Shown: positions 6,687 through 14,687 of the stretch, in pieces
Layout: the number at the start of each line of letters is the position of its first letter
How positions within the stretch are numbered: the stretch's first letter is position 1
Source of the DNA: an uncultured Psychroserpens sp.
GTDB lineage: Bacteria; Bacteroidota; Bacteroidia; Flavobacteriales; Flavobacteriaceae
Assembly (NCBI GenBank): GCA_905479815.1
Contig: CAJQOA010000043.1
Span: 1 to 34,945, forward strand
DNA length: 34,945 bases
Direction of reading: 5' to 3'
Notes under the pieces: model-generated
Told to the model about the DNA's origin: nothing
Databases searched by the model: none
The model's input: the letters and a program-made list of their open reading frames with translations, nothing else
Translations under genes and position numbers: made by a program

Positions 6687-9011
6687 ATGAAATTTACAAT
6701 AAAGTCAGTTTGGCTTAAACGTTTAATGAAAGCCTCACTAACTGGACTCTTATTGTTAGTGTTATTTTGGTTTTCTGTATATATAGGCCTTTGGGGACAA
6801 CTACCAACCAAAGATGATTTAAAAGGTATCAAACAAGCAGAAGCGTCTTTGTTATTAGATACTGAAAATGAACTTCTTGGAAAATATTTCATTTTTGATA
6901 GACAAATAGTAACCTTTGAAGATTTGCCTAAGCATCTCGTAGATGCTTTTGTAGCTACTGAAGATGCTCGATTTTATGAGCATGATGGTGTTGATTATAC
7001 GAGTTTGTTTCGTGTGTTTTTTAAATCTATCCTGATGCAGGATAATTCTTCAGGAGGTGGAAGTACGATAAGTCAGCAATTAGTGAAAAATATCTATCCA
7101 AGACAAGATTATGGTTGGTTTTCAATGCCTGTGAATAAAGTCAAGGAGATGATTGTTGCTAAACGTTTTGAGAGTATCTATTCTAAGCAGGACATTATTG
7201 CACTCTATTTGAATACGGTTCCTTTTAGTGAAAATGTCTTCGGAATAGAAAGTGCCGCTCAACGTTTTTTTAGTAAAAAAACAAGTGAGTTGAATCTCTC
7301 AGAATCTGCAATTTTAGTAGGAACTTTAAAAGCACCTCATGGATATAATCCAAGATTGTTTCCAGAGCGTAGCCAATTAAGACGAGATGTTGTTTTATTT
7401 CAAATGGAAAAGTATGGTTACATCGATGACGCTTTAAAGGCTGAGATTAGTGATATTCCATTAGAGATTAAGTACAGGAAATTTAATCATAATGATGGTG
7501 TTGCTCCATATTTTAGAGAGAAAATACGATTAGAGATTAAGACTTTGCTTGATAGTATGAATGCTACTAACAATACATCTTATAATTTATATGAAGACGG
7601 ATTAAAGATTCATACCACGCTTGATATTAACATGCAACGCTATGCTGAAAAAGCAATGCAACAGCATATGACAAAACTCCAAAAACAATTTGAAGATGCC
7701 TACGGAAATAAGGCGCCATGGCTTAAAAACAATGCGCTAATTGAAAAAAAAATTAAGGGCTTAGCTATTTATAAATCTCTAAAAAAGCAAAAATGGAATG
7801 AAAAAGCTATTATGGATAGTTTAAATGTAAGCTCTAAGTTTATAGGTTTTTCTTGGAATAATGATGATGTTTTAGAGGGGTCAATAATTGACAGTATAAG
7901 GCATACTTTGAAATTTTTAAATACAGGTTTTGTGGCAGTAGAACCTCAAACAGGTGCTATAAAAGCCTATGTTGGTGGTATAGATTTTGAGCATTTTAAA
8001 TATGATCATGTATCTGTTTCTAAGCGACAAGTTGGATCTACATTTAAACCTATTGTGTATGCAACTGCATTAGAGAATGGTATAGAACCTTGTACATATT
8101 ATCCGGTTAAAGAGATTACATATACTAATCAAAAAAATTGGACGCCAACTAATGGAGGAAAAGAAGAGGTAGATAGGCATTTGAATTTTTCAATAGAGAA
8201 AGCACTGAGTGAATCTGTAAATACGATTGCAGTTAAAGTGCTTGAAGATGTTGGTATAGATGCTGTTATTTTGCAAGCTAGAAAAATGGGAATAACGTCT
8301 AAACTACCAGAGGTTCCTTCTCTAGCATTAGGTACTGCGGAACTGTCAATGCTAGAACTCATTGGTGCATACACAAGTTTTGCTAATGAAGGACGCGTAT
8401 CTCAACCATTCTACATTACAAAAATTGAAGATAAGTTTGGAACAGTAATCTATGAACATGAAGCAATAGAAGCCTTGCCTGAAGCCTTTTCTAAAGACAC
8501 ACAGCAAATGATGATTGAAATGATGAAATCGACTATCAATACAGGGACAGCACTACGTATTCGTTCTCAATATGGACTCAAAAATGACTTAGCAGGAAAA
8601 ACAGGGACAACACAAAATAATAAAGATGGTTGGTTTGTTGGGGTAACCCCTAAACTAGTGATGTTGTCATGGGTTGGTAATGATGATCATCGTATAGGGT
8701 TTAGTAATACAGGTATTGGGCAAGGCGCAAACTCGGCATTGCCAACAGTGGCTTTGTTTTTAAAGCAAATGAATGCAAATCAAAAATTTAATACAATTAC
8801 AAAAGCGCAATTTGAAAAACCTTCTGATGGTGTTATTAGTGCGTTAGCATGCGAAACAGAAAAGCGTGACGGTTTCTTAAAACGTCTCTTTAAAAAAGAC
8901 CAAAAAGAACGTGAGTTTGATTCATCTTCCGAAGACAAAGAGAAGAAAAAGAAAAAAGGGTTATTTGGTTTTTTGAAAAAGAAGGATAAGGAGAAACAGG
9001 ATAATGAATAA
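6687..9011 (+). CDS. mrcA: Class A penicillin-binding protein 1A (transglycosylase/transpeptidase)
   Basis: This 774-residue protein polymerises and cross-links peptidoglycan. A single N-terminal membrane anchor (about 17-35) exposes the rest to the periplasm. The glycosyltransferase 51 domain (about 60-240) shows the catalytic Glu92 in TEDARFYEHDG and the GGSTISQQLVKN segment. The transpeptidase domain (about 410-690) shows all three motifs: S451xxK454 in GSTFKP, S510-V-N and K638-T-G in GKTGTTQ. The C terminus beyond residue 728 is a lysine-rich low-complexity tail. A proven essential role cannot be read from sequence. The gene stands alone between divergent msrB and the convergent polysaccharide locus, and a hairpin with a T run lies in its upstream region. 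Confidence 0.93.
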   Translation: MKFTIKSVWLKRLMKASLTGLLLLVLFWFSVYIGLWGQLPTKDDLKGIKQAEASLLLDTENELLGKYFIFDRQIVTFEDLPKHLVDAFVATEDARFYEHDGVDYTSLFRVFFKSILMQDNSSGGGSTISQQLVKNIYPRQDYGWFSMPVNKVKEMIVAKRFESIYSKQDIIALYLNTVPFSENVFGIESAAQRFFSKKTSELNLSESAILVGTLKAPHGYNPRLFPERSQLRRDVVLFQMEKYGYIDDALKAEISDIPLEIKYRKFNHNDGVAPYFREKIRLEIKTLLDSMNATNNTSYNLYEDGLKIHTTLDINMQRYAEKAMQQHMTKLQKQFEDAYGNKAPWLKNNALIEKKIKGLAIYKSLKKQKWNEKAIMDSLNVSSKFIGFSWNNDDVLEGSIIDSIRHTLKFLNTGFVAVEPQTGAIKAYVGGIDFEHFKYDHVSVSKRQVGSTFKPIVYATALENGIEPCTYYPVKEITYTNQKNWTPTNGGKEEVDRHLNFSIEKALSESVNTIAVKVLEDVGIDAVILQARKMGITSKLPEVPSLALGTAELSMLELIGAYTSFANEGRVSQPFYITKIEDKFGTVIYEHEAIEALPEAFSKDTQQMMIEMMKSTINTGTALRIRSQYGLKNDLAGKTGTTQNNKDGWFVGVTPKLVMLSWVGNDDHRIGFSNTGIGQGANSALPTVALFLKQMNANQKFNTITKAQFEKPSDGVISALACETEKRDGFLKRLFKKDQKEREFDSSSEDKEKKKKKGLFGFLKKKDKEKQDNE

Positions 9012-9049
9012 AAAAATGAGGATTAATTGTTTACTACAATTAATCCTCA
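9011..9049 (-). terminator. Terminator of the polysaccharide operon, shared with pbp1A
   Basis: A 14-bp perfect stem (9017-9030 with 9036-9049, 5-nt loop) lies between the convergent pbp1A and Wzz-like genes. Read on the minus strand it is followed by six U residues, so it is a strong terminator for the polysaccharide transcription unit. On the plus strand it lacks a T run but may still act as a weaker terminator for pbp1A. Confidence 0.85.
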
Positions 9050-9075
9050 AATATAATTACGATGTTTAAAACCTG

Positions 9076-10149
9076 TTAGTTATTCAATAAAGAATTCTTT
9101 TTTAGTTTTTCATGCGTTTTGTCAACGTAAGTATTCATATCTCTAAGTATAATGAACATTAAAAATAAAGCAATTAAGCCTAAAGGTAATAAGACCATTT
9201 TTCGTTTAAAAATGCTTGGCTCGACAATACCTTTGTCATAAAAACCAGAAATCACATTTATAAATTTATTTTTTTCGACCTTAGTGCGTTGTATTTCTCT
9301 AATTTTTTCTAAATACACGGTTTTCATATCTAAAAGCTCTAGCTCTTTCGTTTTGTCGTTTTTAGCTCCAGTTAGATCAATACTAGTTCCTGCAGATGAT
9401 ACACTTTTTGTAGCTTCCGTTATTAAAACTTTTTGATACAGATTATTTATAGAGTCTAATCTATTGATCATCATGTTTAGATCTTTCTCCTCGTTGACAT
9501 ATGCATCTATTTCTTTATCAAGCTGTTCACTAAGATATGTGTTAGTGGCAATACTGGTAACGATACCGTCCTCTAATTTCTTGTATAGGTGTTTGTCTTT
9601 AGAATTAACACTAATTAGGTGCCTGCTTCTGGTGTATTTGTCTTGCTCTTGAGTGAAAATTTTATACGATGTTAAGGCTACAGTTATAGAGTCGGCAGAT
9701 TTTATAAAATTATCATAGAGTAATAAATTTTCATTTTTATTATTTGGACCTGGTTCGATACCAAATTTGATTAATGAGCTTGCTTCAGTTTCTGAAATTT
9801 CAAATATTGAAGATAGCTCGACAAGATCTTTCTCAGCTATTAAGCCGTTATAATACTCTATATTTGAATATAGTTGATATACACTATTGTAATTTGGCTG
9901 TACCATCATGTACGAATAGTAATCCTTATCAAGATATTTGTCTAATGCGTATCCTAATGACGCTCCAACGACTATTAGAATTGAAATAGTTTTAATATAC
10001 TTTTTTATAAATATAAATAGGTAAAGTACTATGTAGAGAAAAGAATTGAAAAGTTTGATTAGATATTCTTTTAGTCTAATTAAATTGTTCTCAATTATAT
10101 TGAAAAGCCGACCTACGTCAACATCTGCTTGTTTGGGTGTATCTTTCAT
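9076..10149 (-). CDS. Wzz-like chain-length/export protein of the polysaccharide locus
   Basis: This 357-residue protein has the architecture of polysaccharide co-polymerases. A cytoplasmic N terminus of about 35 residues leads to hydrophobic segments at roughly 36-48 and 53-68. A long, helix-rich periplasmic region follows, and a second membrane helix lies at about 318-338 with a basic cytoplasmic tail. Wzz-type proteins set the length of chains made by a Wzy polymerase. No clear proline-rich P-x2-P motif is obvious near the C-terminal helix, so it is a divergent member and the assignment rests on topology and location. It is the last gene of the minus-strand polysaccharide locus, 190 bp beyond the PglD-like gene and just before a strong terminator. 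Confidence 0.55.
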   Translation of the reverse strand: MKDTPKQADVDVGRLFNIIENNLIRLKEYLIKLFNSFLYIVLYLFIFIKKYIKTISILIVVGASLGYALDKYLDKDYYSYMMVQPNYNSVYQLYSNIEYYNGLIAEKDLVELSSIFEISETEASSLIKFGIEPGPNNKNENLLLYDNFIKSADSITVALTSYKIFTQEQDKYTRSRHLISVNSKDKHLYKKLEDGIVTSIATNTYLSEQLDKEIDAYVNEEKDLNMMINRLDSINNLYQKVLITEATKSVSSAGTSIDLTGAKNDKTKELELLDMKTVYLEKIREIQRTKVEKNKFINVISGFYDKGIVEPSIFKRKMVLLPLGLIALFLMFIILRDMNTYVDKTHEKLKKNSLLNN

Positions 10150-10339
10150 TTTAGTATAGAATCCAATCTTGGAAACGAAAATAGGTTATTATTTATAAAA
10201 TTAATCTTTTTTATTGTAAGATTTTTGCATGGTCTTTCTAATTTGGTTGCTCGTGTTAAGGCTGACTATCATGCGATTATAGATGCAATGAAGTTGCTTT
10301 AATCCTTTTTTTTAATGTGATAACAATCTGCTGAGTGAA

Positions 10340-10996
10340 TTATTCTTTGGGCAAAATGAAAACTTTTTCTTTATATCTGTAAAAAATGGTTGAACCATCA
10401 GAAACGTTTTTGTCTAATATTATTCCAGAAGAAATGATACTTGAAGAGCCAACTTGTAAACCAGGAAATGAAGAGACATTTGAGCCAAATAAATTATTGT
10501 CACCTACTTTGTTGTAACCTGATAAAGTGGTCTTTGGACACAAAACATTATTATTTCCTAAAACAGTATGATGTCCAAGGCATATGCCTGCATTTAGAAG
10601 GTTGAAATTACCAACGACAACTTTAGGGCCAACGATAGCTGTAGCATATATTAAATTACCTGTTCCTATTTTTGCAGAAGGAGAAATATGTGCCATAGGG
10701 TGAATTATATTAGAGAAAACAGCTCCTTTTTCAAGATAATTATCAATAATAGTTCTTCTAACTGAAACGTTTGCTATTGCTAAAACATAGTTAAAATCTT
10801 TTTCAATAACAGCTTGTTCTATTTTGCCGAGATAGGGGTAATCAAAGTCTATTGCAATATTTTTTTCATAATTTTCAATAGAATCATCTAGCAAACCTAT
10901 AATTTCATAAGTTTCATTACTGTTGTTTATATGGTGGACATACTCAATGATTTCAATAGCATTTGCACCAGCTCCAATTATAATGATCTTTTTCAT
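10340..10996 (-). CDS. PglD/NeuD-type sugar N-acyltransferase
   Basis: This 218-residue protein has the two-domain layout of PglD and NeuD enzymes. An N-terminal Rossmann-like UDP-sugar-binding domain begins with IIIGAGANA (about 1-90). A C-terminal left-handed beta helix of hexapeptide repeats spans about 95-200, with the GHH motif at 141-143 where the catalytic histidine of the family lies. These enzymes N- or O-acylate an amino sugar, for example the 4-amino group of UDP-GlcNAc4N in bacillosamine-type synthesis. It sits 133 bp downstream of the SDR reductase. It is a candidate for the enzyme that attaches the acyl chain built by the neighbouring ACP/FabH/SDR module. The acyl donor (acetyl-CoA or acyl-ACP) cannot be decided from sequence. 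Confidence 0.8.
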   Translation of the reverse strand: MKKIIIIGAGANAIEIIEYVHHINNSNETYEIIGLLDDSIENYEKNIAIDFDYPYLGKIEQAVIEKDFNYVLAIANVSVRRTIIDNYLEKGAVFSNIIHPMAHISPSAKIGTGNLIYATAIVGPKVVVGNFNLLNAGICLGHHTVLGNNNVLCPKTTLSGYNKVGDNNLFGSNVSSFPGLQVGSSSIISSGIILDKNVSDGSTIFYRYKEKVFILPKE

Positions 10997-11129
10997 AGTG
11001 TGTTTTTGTTCTTAATTATAAAATTATTATTGCTTTTGTGGTTTGGTTATAATTGTCACTCAACAATAATTTTAAGGCTATAAATTTGGGAATGTTAACA
11101 CCTAAAATACAATTATTTTTTTTCTTTTG

Positions 11130-11864
11130 TTAAAAAAATATATTTCTGCTTTTCCCTCCGTCAACAATAACGTTCTGACCAGTTATCCATCTGGATTTGT
11201 CAGATAATAAAAATTCAATGTAATTTACAACGTCTAAAGATCGACCTTCACCTAAAGGATAGCCTTTTGATAAGTCATTGTCTTTTGCTAGAGTTTCAGA
11301 AGTCATTTTTGTATTAATTGCACCTGGTAGCACTGAATTAATTCTTACCGAAGGAGCTAATTCTAAGGATAAGGATCTAACTAAGCCGTCTAAAGCGCTT
11401 TTACTAGAAACATATAAGGAATTTCCTTTTTCTCCGAATATACTAGATATAGAAGAAATAAGAATGATGTTTTTAGCAGCCTTAGCGTTGGTTTTAGACG
11501 TTAGTATCTTTATTATTTCAAGCGCTGAGAAAAAATTGACATTAAATATTTTTAATGATTTGCTTAATGGGATTTTTCGTATTGATCCAAGAGATAAAAC
11601 ACCAGAAAAATGAATAAACTCATTAATACTTATCTGGTTTTCTGAAATAAATTGTTTCAAAGTTGTACCTAAATCTTCAATGTGTTCAAAATCATATACC
11701 CATTTTATGATATTGTGATGAACAGAGAGTTTTGCAATAATGAGATCTAATTCTACTTCGTTTCTTGCGTGAAGCACCAAATTTTTGGGCTCAATAAAGC
11801 TATTAATTAACTCTACTGCAATTGATGAAGTAGCCGAAGTAATCAATAAAAAATTATCCTTCAT
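11130..11864 (-). CDS. Short-chain dehydrogenase/reductase (FabG-like)
   Basis: This 244-residue protein is a classical-type SDR. The catalytic triad is visible as Ser138, Tyr151 and Lys155 (YVSSK), and the segment SVLPGAINTKM follows as in 3-oxoacyl-ACP reductases. The glycine-rich cofactor motif usually written TGxxxGxG is replaced by TSATSSIA at residues 9-16, which lacks all three glycines. NAD(P)H may therefore be bound in an altered way. The 5' end overlaps the acyl carrier protein gene by 11 nt. Next to an ACP and a FabH-like condensing enzyme, the likely step is reduction of a 3-oxoacyl-ACP to a 3-hydroxyacyl-ACP. This is inference from context; it could instead reduce a sugar keto group. 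Confidence 0.8.
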   Translation of the reverse strand: MKDNFLLITSATSSIAVELINSFIEPKNLVLHARNEVELDLIIAKLSVHHNIIKWVYDFEHIEDLGTTLKQFISENQISINEFIHFSGVLSLGSIRKIPLSKSLKIFNVNFFSALEIIKILTSKTNAKAAKNIILISSISSIFGEKGNSLYVSSKSALDGLVRSLSLELAPSVRINSVLPGAINTKMTSETLAKDNDLSKGYPLGEGRSLDVVNYIEFLLSDKSRWITGQNVIVDGGKSRNIFF

Positions 11865-12075
11865 GATTAGTTATATAATCGCAAAAAGCAGCTACATTTT
11901 CAAAGCCTTCAATAAGCTTATTGGTTATGGTGATTTTATAATCAGAATCAACCATAGCAATCAATGATAAAGATGTTAATGAATCCCATTCATCAAAATC
12001 TTTAAAACTTAAACTCAAGTCTAATACGTCTTCTTCTAAAATCTCTTTTAACTTGTTTAGTAATTCTTGATCCAT
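11854..12075 (-). CDS. Acyl carrier protein
   Basis: This 73-residue acidic, helical protein has the carrier-protein attachment motif DSLT with Ser32, the residue that receives the 4'-phosphopantetheine arm. Size and charge are typical of an ACP or peptidyl carrier protein. It overlaps the SDR by 11 nt and starts 5 bp after the FabH-like gene stop, so all three should be made together. It probably carries the acyl intermediate for the condensing enzyme and the reductase. A second carrier protein is encoded at 13237-13473. No phosphopantetheinyl transferase is in the window, so modification must rely on a housekeeping enzyme. Confidence 0.8.
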   Translation of the reverse strand: MDQELLNKLKEILEEDVLDLSLSFKDFDEWDSLTSLSLIAMVDSDYKITITNKLIEGFENVAAFCDYITNHEG

Positions 12076-12080
12076 ATCTA

Positions 12081-13148
12081 TTATTTATAATTAATTATAC
12101 TACAAAATGATAATTTTTTTAATTCGCAAACAATCATACTCCATGTTAGGCCTACTCCAAATCCACCTAAAATAACTTTGTAGGTGTTGTTAAGTGATTT
12201 TTTACCTAAATTTTCACAAATATTTAAAGGAACAGTGATTCCACTTCCGTTTCCATATTTGCCCACGATGTTGTTTGGCATCTTTGCACGATCAACTTTT
12301 AACTTATCTGCTAGTTTTTCTAACATAAATTTATTGGGCTGATGAAAGAAATAAAAATCTACATCATCATCAGAGATCTGCAAGTTTTCATAAATATCAT
12401 AAACCATTTGAGGTACTTTTGTTTGTACAAAATTAAAAACGGCATCACCTACCATTCTCAAATGATCATCAGATCTCATATTGCCTGTTCCGTCATCTTT
12501 ATGTAATCTTGTTTCTTCCGAACTTGGCAACTTAAAACCACCTGCTGGGATTATTAAGCTTTTAGCTCCGCTTCCATCCATTTTAATGAATAAGTCACTT
12601 TCTTTAGATTCTTGATCGTTTTGGACTACAGTAATTGAGGCTCCATCTCCAACTAAAGGTCTGCTGTTTCGGTCTTTTAATGATACTTTTTTGCTTAGTA
12701 CATCAGCGTTTAATAGTACTACGGTATTAATCGAGTCCTGATCTAATAGCATGTAGGCTTGCATAAGTCCTACTTCATAACCAGCACATCCTTGATTAAT
12801 ATCTATACAAAATACATCTTCTCCTAATCCTATTTCTCCTGCAATTACATTTGATGTTGCAGGTAAGAAATAATCTGGAGATTGTGTGACCAATACTATG
12901 GCATCAATATCGTCTTTGTTTAAAAGTTTTTCTGTAAAAAGGTGTTGAAGGCCAAAAATACACAAGTCAGATACACAAGTATCTTCATTAACTATTCTTG
13001 TGGATCCATAACCCATGATTTTTGCTAATTTCAGGGATTGTTTTTCAGAAAAATTATAATTTTTAATCCCATCTGCGAAATGCACTTCGTTTTCTGGAAC
13101 TACAGATAATATACCAGTGATTTTTTTATTCTTAAACTTAAGGTACAT
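12081..13148 (-). CDS. 3-oxoacyl-ACP synthase III (FabH-like) condensing enzyme
   Basis: This 355-residue protein is a KAS III-type thiolase-fold enzyme. The catalytic triad can be read as Cys121 (NQGCAGY), His269 (FFHQPN) and Asn300 (YGNGSG). FabH enzymes condense an acyl thioester starter with malonyl-ACP to give a 3-oxoacyl-ACP. The housekeeping GNTS motif is GNGSG here, and the sequence is longer than typical FabH (about 320 residues), so this is a specialised paralogue. It lies 88 bp after one ACP gene and 5 bp before another. In this locus it most likely extends a short acyl or aminoacyl group for attachment to a sugar, a role inferred from its neighbours. Confidence 0.85.
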   Translation of the reverse strand: MYLKFKNKKITGILSVVPENEVHFADGIKNYNFSEKQSLKLAKIMGYGSTRIVNEDTCVSDLCIFGLQHLFTEKLLNKDDIDAIVLVTQSPDYFLPATSNVIAGEIGLGEDVFCIDINQGCAGYEVGLMQAYMLLDQDSINTVVLLNADVLSKKVSLKDRNSRPLVGDGASITVVQNDQESKESDLFIKMDGSGAKSLIIPAGGFKLPSSEETRLHKDDGTGNMRSDDHLRMVGDAVFNFVQTKVPQMVYDIYENLQISDDDVDFYFFHQPNKFMLEKLADKLKVDRAKMPNNIVGKYGNGSGITVPLNICENLGKKSLNNTYKVILGGFGVGLTWSMIVCELKKLSFCSIINYK

Positions 13149-13236
13149 TTATTAGATTTTCTAGTTAGTATTAAATAAGGGTATTCTTTTTTAAATCAGT
13201 TTGGTGTTGATGAAAACATGTTCAATTTGAAACTAT

Positions 13237-13473
13237 TTAATTTTTTGAACTAAACCTAGTTACGAGCTTAGAGATTGCATCAATACTATCAAGGTTTTCT
13301 GGTAAAATTTGATCTCCATCAATAGATATATCAAATTTCTCTTCTATTTCAGAAATTATAACAATAATATCAAATGAATCTAGCATTCCTTTCTCAATGA
13401 ATCCATTTGCTTCAGCTTGGAAATCAAATTCAGGTCTTGCCTCTGTTAGGATGTCTATAATTTGTTGTTTCAA
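13237..13473 (-). CDS. Second acyl carrier protein, TTG start
   Basis: This 78-residue acidic protein has the carrier motif DSFD with phosphopantetheine-accepting Ser33 and the typical four-helix ACP sequence pattern. The reading frame has no ATG near its 5' end. The only conventional start is TTG at 13473, an in-frame stop lies at 13486-13488, and the first in-frame ATG is at residue 30, too late for a carrier protein. Initiation at TTG is unusual for this genome and may limit expression. It opens the ACP/FabH/ACP/SDR block, and a 415-bp non-coding stretch separates it from the adenylating ligase and GNAT genes upstream. It may serve the ligase while the other ACP serves the FabH-like enzyme. 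Confidence 0.75.
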   Translation of the reverse strand: MKQQIIDILTEARPEFDFQAEANGFIEKGMLDSFDIIVIISEIEEKFDISIDGDQILPENLDSIDAISKLVTRFSSKN

Positions 13474-13888
13474 AATTGTTGGTTTTTAGATAAATTAAAT
13501 CTATGCAAAATGCAACAATATTAGATAGGGGCAATAATAACAACCACTATAAAAAACATACAAAAGAGTTAAGTACTAGTTTGTTTTGGTGAATTACACT
13601 GTTTGTAGTGCTTTTGATGGGTAATTGTTTAGTTTTATTCTTTGTGAAGAGCCCTGATAAAGGGGTTTTGTATGGTAAATGTTGTGTTAAATTATTTAAA
13701 ACGTATAGGTATTTTTGAAGATAAATAAGGGTTTAAGTTGCTTTTTAAGGCAGTTTCTTTAAGTTTTGAAGGAATAAGCTATGATTTTTTGTCGCTAATA
13801 GTTTTTAAAATGGTTTCATTTGATAACGAAAAGGTTCTCATTCTAGTAAATCATTTCTTTTTGTAGGAATGGTTTAAGTGTAAGGATA
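13474..13888. other. 415-bp non-coding region inside the polysaccharide locus
   Basis: No convincing gene is seen here. The region separates the GNAT gene from the ACP/FabH/ACP/SDR block, whereas most other genes in the locus are separated by under 15 bp. A possible minus-strand promoter lies near the right end of the ACP gene: TATTGTTG at 13513-13520 (one mismatch to TAnnTTTG), with a TTG 20 nt further upstream. It would give a leader of about 30 nt. A 29-codon plus-strand open frame at 13503 was not accepted. The gap may reflect a module boundary where genes were exchanged. Confidence 0.5.
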
Positions 13889-14680
13889 TTATATTTTAAT
13901 ATTTTCATTTACTAGTACACAATTTAATATATCATCTTCTTTAAATCCCATTTTATCATAGATACTCATTGCTGCTGTATTTTCACTATTTGCCCATAAA
14001 AAGAACCTATTGATGTTTTGATCTACTGCAAGCGAATATTTTAATAATAAACTTCCATAACCTTTTCCTCTATGTTCTTTTAGAACTAGCCAAAATCTTA
14101 ATTCTGTTGTTTTTCCAATATTTTGGCAAATAAAGAAAGCCGCTATTTTATTGTTCTCTTTTATGATGTAAGTCGTATCACGAAAATCTTTTAACTCATC
14201 TATTGAGGGTATGTTCTCAGCATAAACATCAAAGTCTTGCTCTAATAATTTTTGAAGCTCCTCAAAATCTAAATGCTCTGGGTTTTTGATTTTATTGTAT
14301 GATTCATTTTTAAGAGACTTGTCTGGATTAAGAATTACCATCCTCACAAATTTGCCTCTAATGTTGTATTTTCCTTCTAACTGAATCTTATCAATTATTG
14401 CAGCCCATTCGCCCCATTTTGATTTACGTAATATAATACTCAGAACTAGTTTTTTATCACTAAAAGCTTTCCAGTCAATTTTTAGAATGTCTTTGGAGAA
14501 AAATAATAACTTATAAAAGGCGTATCGTGTTTTTTCTAGTAAGAGTACAGCATTAGATTGTGTTTGATAGGTTTCAAATTGATTGTTAGAAAACCCTTCT
14601 TGTAAATCATCATTTGATAAATAACAATTTGTAAATTTTTTATTTTCTTGTTTTTCTTTCTTAAACAAATCAAAATCCAT
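13889..14680 (-). CDS. GNAT-family acyltransferase with an extra N-terminal domain
   Basis: The C-terminal part of this 263-residue protein (about 165-255) is a GNAT domain with the acyl-CoA pyrophosphate-binding motif R204-GKGYG followed by the family's N-A-IYDKMGF element. The first 150 residues do not match a family I recognise; their strand/helix pattern might be a degenerate second GNAT fold. The gene starts 7 bp after the adenylating ligase stop, so the two are probably co-translated. In DltA-like systems a ligase loads a carrier protein and an acyltransferase moves the group to the polymer. A similar role in aminoacylating or acylating a sugar is plausible here. Direct N-acetylation from acetyl-CoA is the simple alternative. 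Confidence 0.7.
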   Translation of the reverse strand: MDFDLFKKEKQENKKFTNCYLSNDDLQEGFSNNQFETYQTQSNAVLLLEKTRYAFYKLLFFSKDILKIDWKAFSDKKLVLSIILRKSKWGEWAAIIDKIQLEGKYNIRGKFVRMVILNPDKSLKNESYNKIKNPEHLDFEELQKLLEQDFDVYAENIPSIDELKDFRDTTYIIKENNKIAAFFICQNIGKTTELRFWLVLKEHRGKGYGSLLLKYSLAVDQNINRFFLWANSENTAAMSIYDKMGFKEDDILNCVLVNENIKI

Positions 14681-14687
14681 GTTATTA

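Noticed and set aside
9464-9989. Open frames opposite the Wzz-like gene
   Set aside because: Shadow frames of an A+T-rich gene without motifs, starts or promoters.
13503-13592. A 29-codon plus-strand open frame in the 415-bp gap
   Set aside because: Asparagine-rich, no recognisable features, no promoter, and antisense to the likely ACP promoter.
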